18,893 bases of DNA from Rodentolepis nana. Its lineage: Eukaryota; Platyhelminthes; Cestoda; Cyclophyllidea; Hymenolepididae. Both the position numbers and the translations under genes were made by a program. The notes beneath the pieces were generated by a model. That model worked only from the letters and a program-made list of their open reading frames with translations, did not search any database and had not been told where the DNA came from. The stretch is from NCBI GenBank assembly GCA_900617975.1, contig UZAE01000745.1, positions 1-18,893 on the forward strand, given 5' to 3'. Below are positions 16,587 to 18,893 of the stretch, piece by piece; position 1 is the first letter of the stretch, and each line of letters begins with the position of its first letter.

Positions 16587-18574
16587 TAAATATCCAATCG
16601 TTTTAAGTTGTCCGAATTCATTTCTTTATTACATTTCGCGCCACACCATTCTACAAAAGACTTATCCCTTCCTATAGTGGCTTTTAAATGGTTCCTTTCC
16701 ATTATTATTGAGAAAAAATGAATTAATTTTGTTCATGTTCTTCATATGTAACTTCTGGGTTTGTATTGACGGTAATGGTGTTAGCTTTTGTCTACATCTT
16801 TTGCTGGCTACAGGTACAATGAAAATATTGTTTTTTTAAATACCTAACGCATTTCCTCATATTATACAAAACTTTCTACATTGCAGTAAGGTAAGTTAGA
16901 AACATACAGTGACTTCTGTATAAATAAGCAATATTGAGTGTAAAAGTTTTGTAATTTTTAATTGTTTGAAATTATCACTAATTGTGTTCCCATATGCATA
17001 GGTCGTAATTACATTGAATTACCCATTACGCTCAATTAGCCTGCGTGTTTTAATAGTACCTAATGATGTGTGGCATCTATACTACCGGAGTAAAGCAATA
17101 GGTCCAGTTATTTTGAATTAAAGCTTTGATGCAATTTGAGGAAACAGTTATTTACGACTTTCTGTTCCTCAAATTAATGTGGATTGGATGAATGGAAGAC
17201 GTCATTTGCAACCTTCTACAAGCTAACTAATGAAATCTTCTCTATTATCGGCGAAAATAGAAGCAAACCTTATCGAAATGTCAGTTGCGATGACCCTCAA
17301 TTACTAGTGGCCAATAACGAGAGTTGCAAAGCCTGCCTCAATAGTACGAGGTGAGGGATTCTATGATCGCGCTATTAAAGGGTCACGAGGTGTGAAGATT
17401 TTTCGGGAGGGAATGCACAATTAAACTTCGACAAAGAGGATTTTAACTTCAGACCACATTGAAATTCCCTTTTAATTTTCTAATCTGAAATTCTTCTGAA
17501 CTATCAGATTCAAAGGAATAAATTGAAATAAAGTCTGCACGAGACGCATCGATTAGAACGACACGATTGACTTTGATTTGAACAAACTTTCAAAGTGAAA
17601 AAGGCAAAATAAAGACTCTAATACATTGATCCACGTTTCAAGAAAATTTGCGAAATGTTAATGAAATTTTCAGTAAAGGAACTTATGCGAATAACTATCA
17701 AAAATCAAGCTGTGCTATTATACTGCCGATAGAATCCTTCTGGCTCAGTTGTAATAATGAATGTGTATGAGTAATCTAATTTCTGTCTGTGTCGTAAACT
17801 TTATAAGACACAAAGATTGCTAGAACATATCCCCATCTCCTGTGATCGGTGTCGCTTCAAAAAACAGCAATTTATAATGAGTTTTTTGTCTCAAATTCAT
17901 CCGACCAAATGATCCTCTAGCTTCCAAAGCACATTTCACTCAGCTGTGACTATTCATCCAACTGCCTGATTAACATTGCAGATTACCTTTATTAGTAAAT
18001 TTACGTGCAATAATTAACATGAACAATTGATAGTATTTCGATTTTCTGAGTCAGGTTGAGCACAATTTTCTGCACCCTCCTCAGTCTACTCTTGAAGCAT
18101 CATGTCTAACTATTATTGGTTAGTGAGAGTAGTTTGAATACGAATTTGCACAATTTTCATAAGAGCTGGTGGGAGCGAAGCATAAAAGAGCACAATTTCT
18201 AATTATTATTATTTTTATTAGAACACCAGTGCTCTGATAATTAAGTTGCCATTAAGAAGTTAACAAAATAGTTATAAATGTTTAGTAAATAGGCAATGAG
18301 TTTTGAAGCATTAAATTTCATAAAAGGGGGTTTATTTTCCACTTGAATTCAATTGAGCAGAGCAGATAGGTATTAATCGTAGAAAGTACAATTTTCTATT
18401 TTATTCACAATAAAAAGCAAATTTGTACCTTAAGTAGTGTCTAACATTATTAAACCCTTAATTAAAAGCAAACTATAATTGACTTGAGGAAAATTTGTTC
18501 AAGCAGTTGGGCAAATATCCCTTTAATTTAATTTGCGAACTATTTTTTATTTTAAAATTATAAGGTATTATGAA

Positions 18575-18893
18575 GTGCACGATAGACTTACCTCCACGTA
18601 GTGCACCCTGGGCAACGTATACTCATATGCAAAGAAGTGTATGAACCGGCAGTTGACTTCCGACTTTTAACTACCATGACCCCACTGTATGTCATATTCC
18701 ACCACTTCCAAAGTACTCATCTTAGCTTTTCAGTGCCTTTGTGTCTGTCTGTCTCTTCTACATTCGTGAATCACTCTTCTGTTCCCCCTCTGGAGTTTTT
18801 CCCACTTTGATGTTCCACCCCTCTGTGAAGCCCGAAGTCACCTTAAGGCTAATGATAACTATCAAAACGCCTGCCATTTGAAATAAATAAATT
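18575..18893 (+). mobile_element. SINE-like element, copy 6, reaching the window end
   Basis: This is the inverse complement of copies 1-5: GATAGACTTACCTCCACGTA head (18581-18600), TGCACCCTGGGCAACGTATA, CGGCAGTTGACTTC, then a pyrimidine-rich middle, TGTGAAGCCCGAAGTCA and CTATCAAAACGCCTGCC. It finishes in a GAAATAAATAAATT tail at the window edge. The tail supports the assigned element orientation. Any target-site duplication would lie past the window. It is the only copy outside the kinase gene and the only one in the opposite orientation. Confidence 0.88.

Larger units (their letters stand above)
9781..18574. other. Region with no recognisable gene downstream of GRK (about 8.8 kb)
   Basis: I read both strands for conserved protein motifs, tRNA-like B boxes and SINE blocks and found nothing I can support. 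It is AT-rich sequence with simple repeats (12112-12145, 12665-12680, 14671-14683), G or C runs (11459-11469, 14449-14486, 16575-16586) and one short open frame near 17178-17354. A gene with very short or diverged exons could be missed. Confidence 0.6.

Noticed and set aside
1..18893. Bacterial-type systems, CRISPR arrays, viral genes, hammerhead-bearing repeats
   Set aside because: No evenly spaced repeats, operon-like coding, viral motifs or CTGATGA...GAAA ribozyme core were seen; the gene is an intron-bearing animal kinase.

Overview
The window looks like AT-rich invertebrate animal nuclear DNA: one intron-containing gene with large AT-rich introns, dispersed short retroposons and simple repeats, and no bacterial-style gene packing. 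The protein is a diverged, insertion-bearing member of an animal kinase family. With the low GC content this fits a flatworm, perhaps a tapeworm, but that is inference and not proven by the sequence.

The only gene I can support is on the + strand. Four exons (1747-1909, 4972-5514, 6628-6744, 9128-9637) encode the C-terminal part of a G-protein-coupled receptor kinase of the GRK2/3 (beta-adrenergic receptor kinase) type. In order they give the AGC-kinase tail, the last helices of the RGS-homology domain, a proline/serine-rich insert, a PH domain split over three exons, and a long C-terminal extension. All joins are in frame with GT/AG borders, and a TAG stop and AATAAA signal follow. The catalytic kinase core and the start codon lie upstream of the window.

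The second theme is a family of SINE-like elements of about 300-325 bp, with six copies. Five (about 1-312, 1046-1348, 2177-2501, 3570-3885, 7185-7505) lie in GRK introns, all in the same orientation. One (18575 to the window end) lies downstream, inverted. Direct repeats of 9-13 bp flank four copies as target-site duplications, and AAAT-rich tails mark the 3' end. Read that way, the intronic copies are antisense to the kinase gene and the downstream copy is on the + strand. They carry splice-donor-like motifs in the kinase-sense direction.

From about 9780 to 18574 I see no convincing gene: AT-rich sequence with a few microsatellites, homopolymer G/C runs, a strong G-quadruplex candidate at 14449-14486, and one short unconvincing open frame near 17.2 kb.
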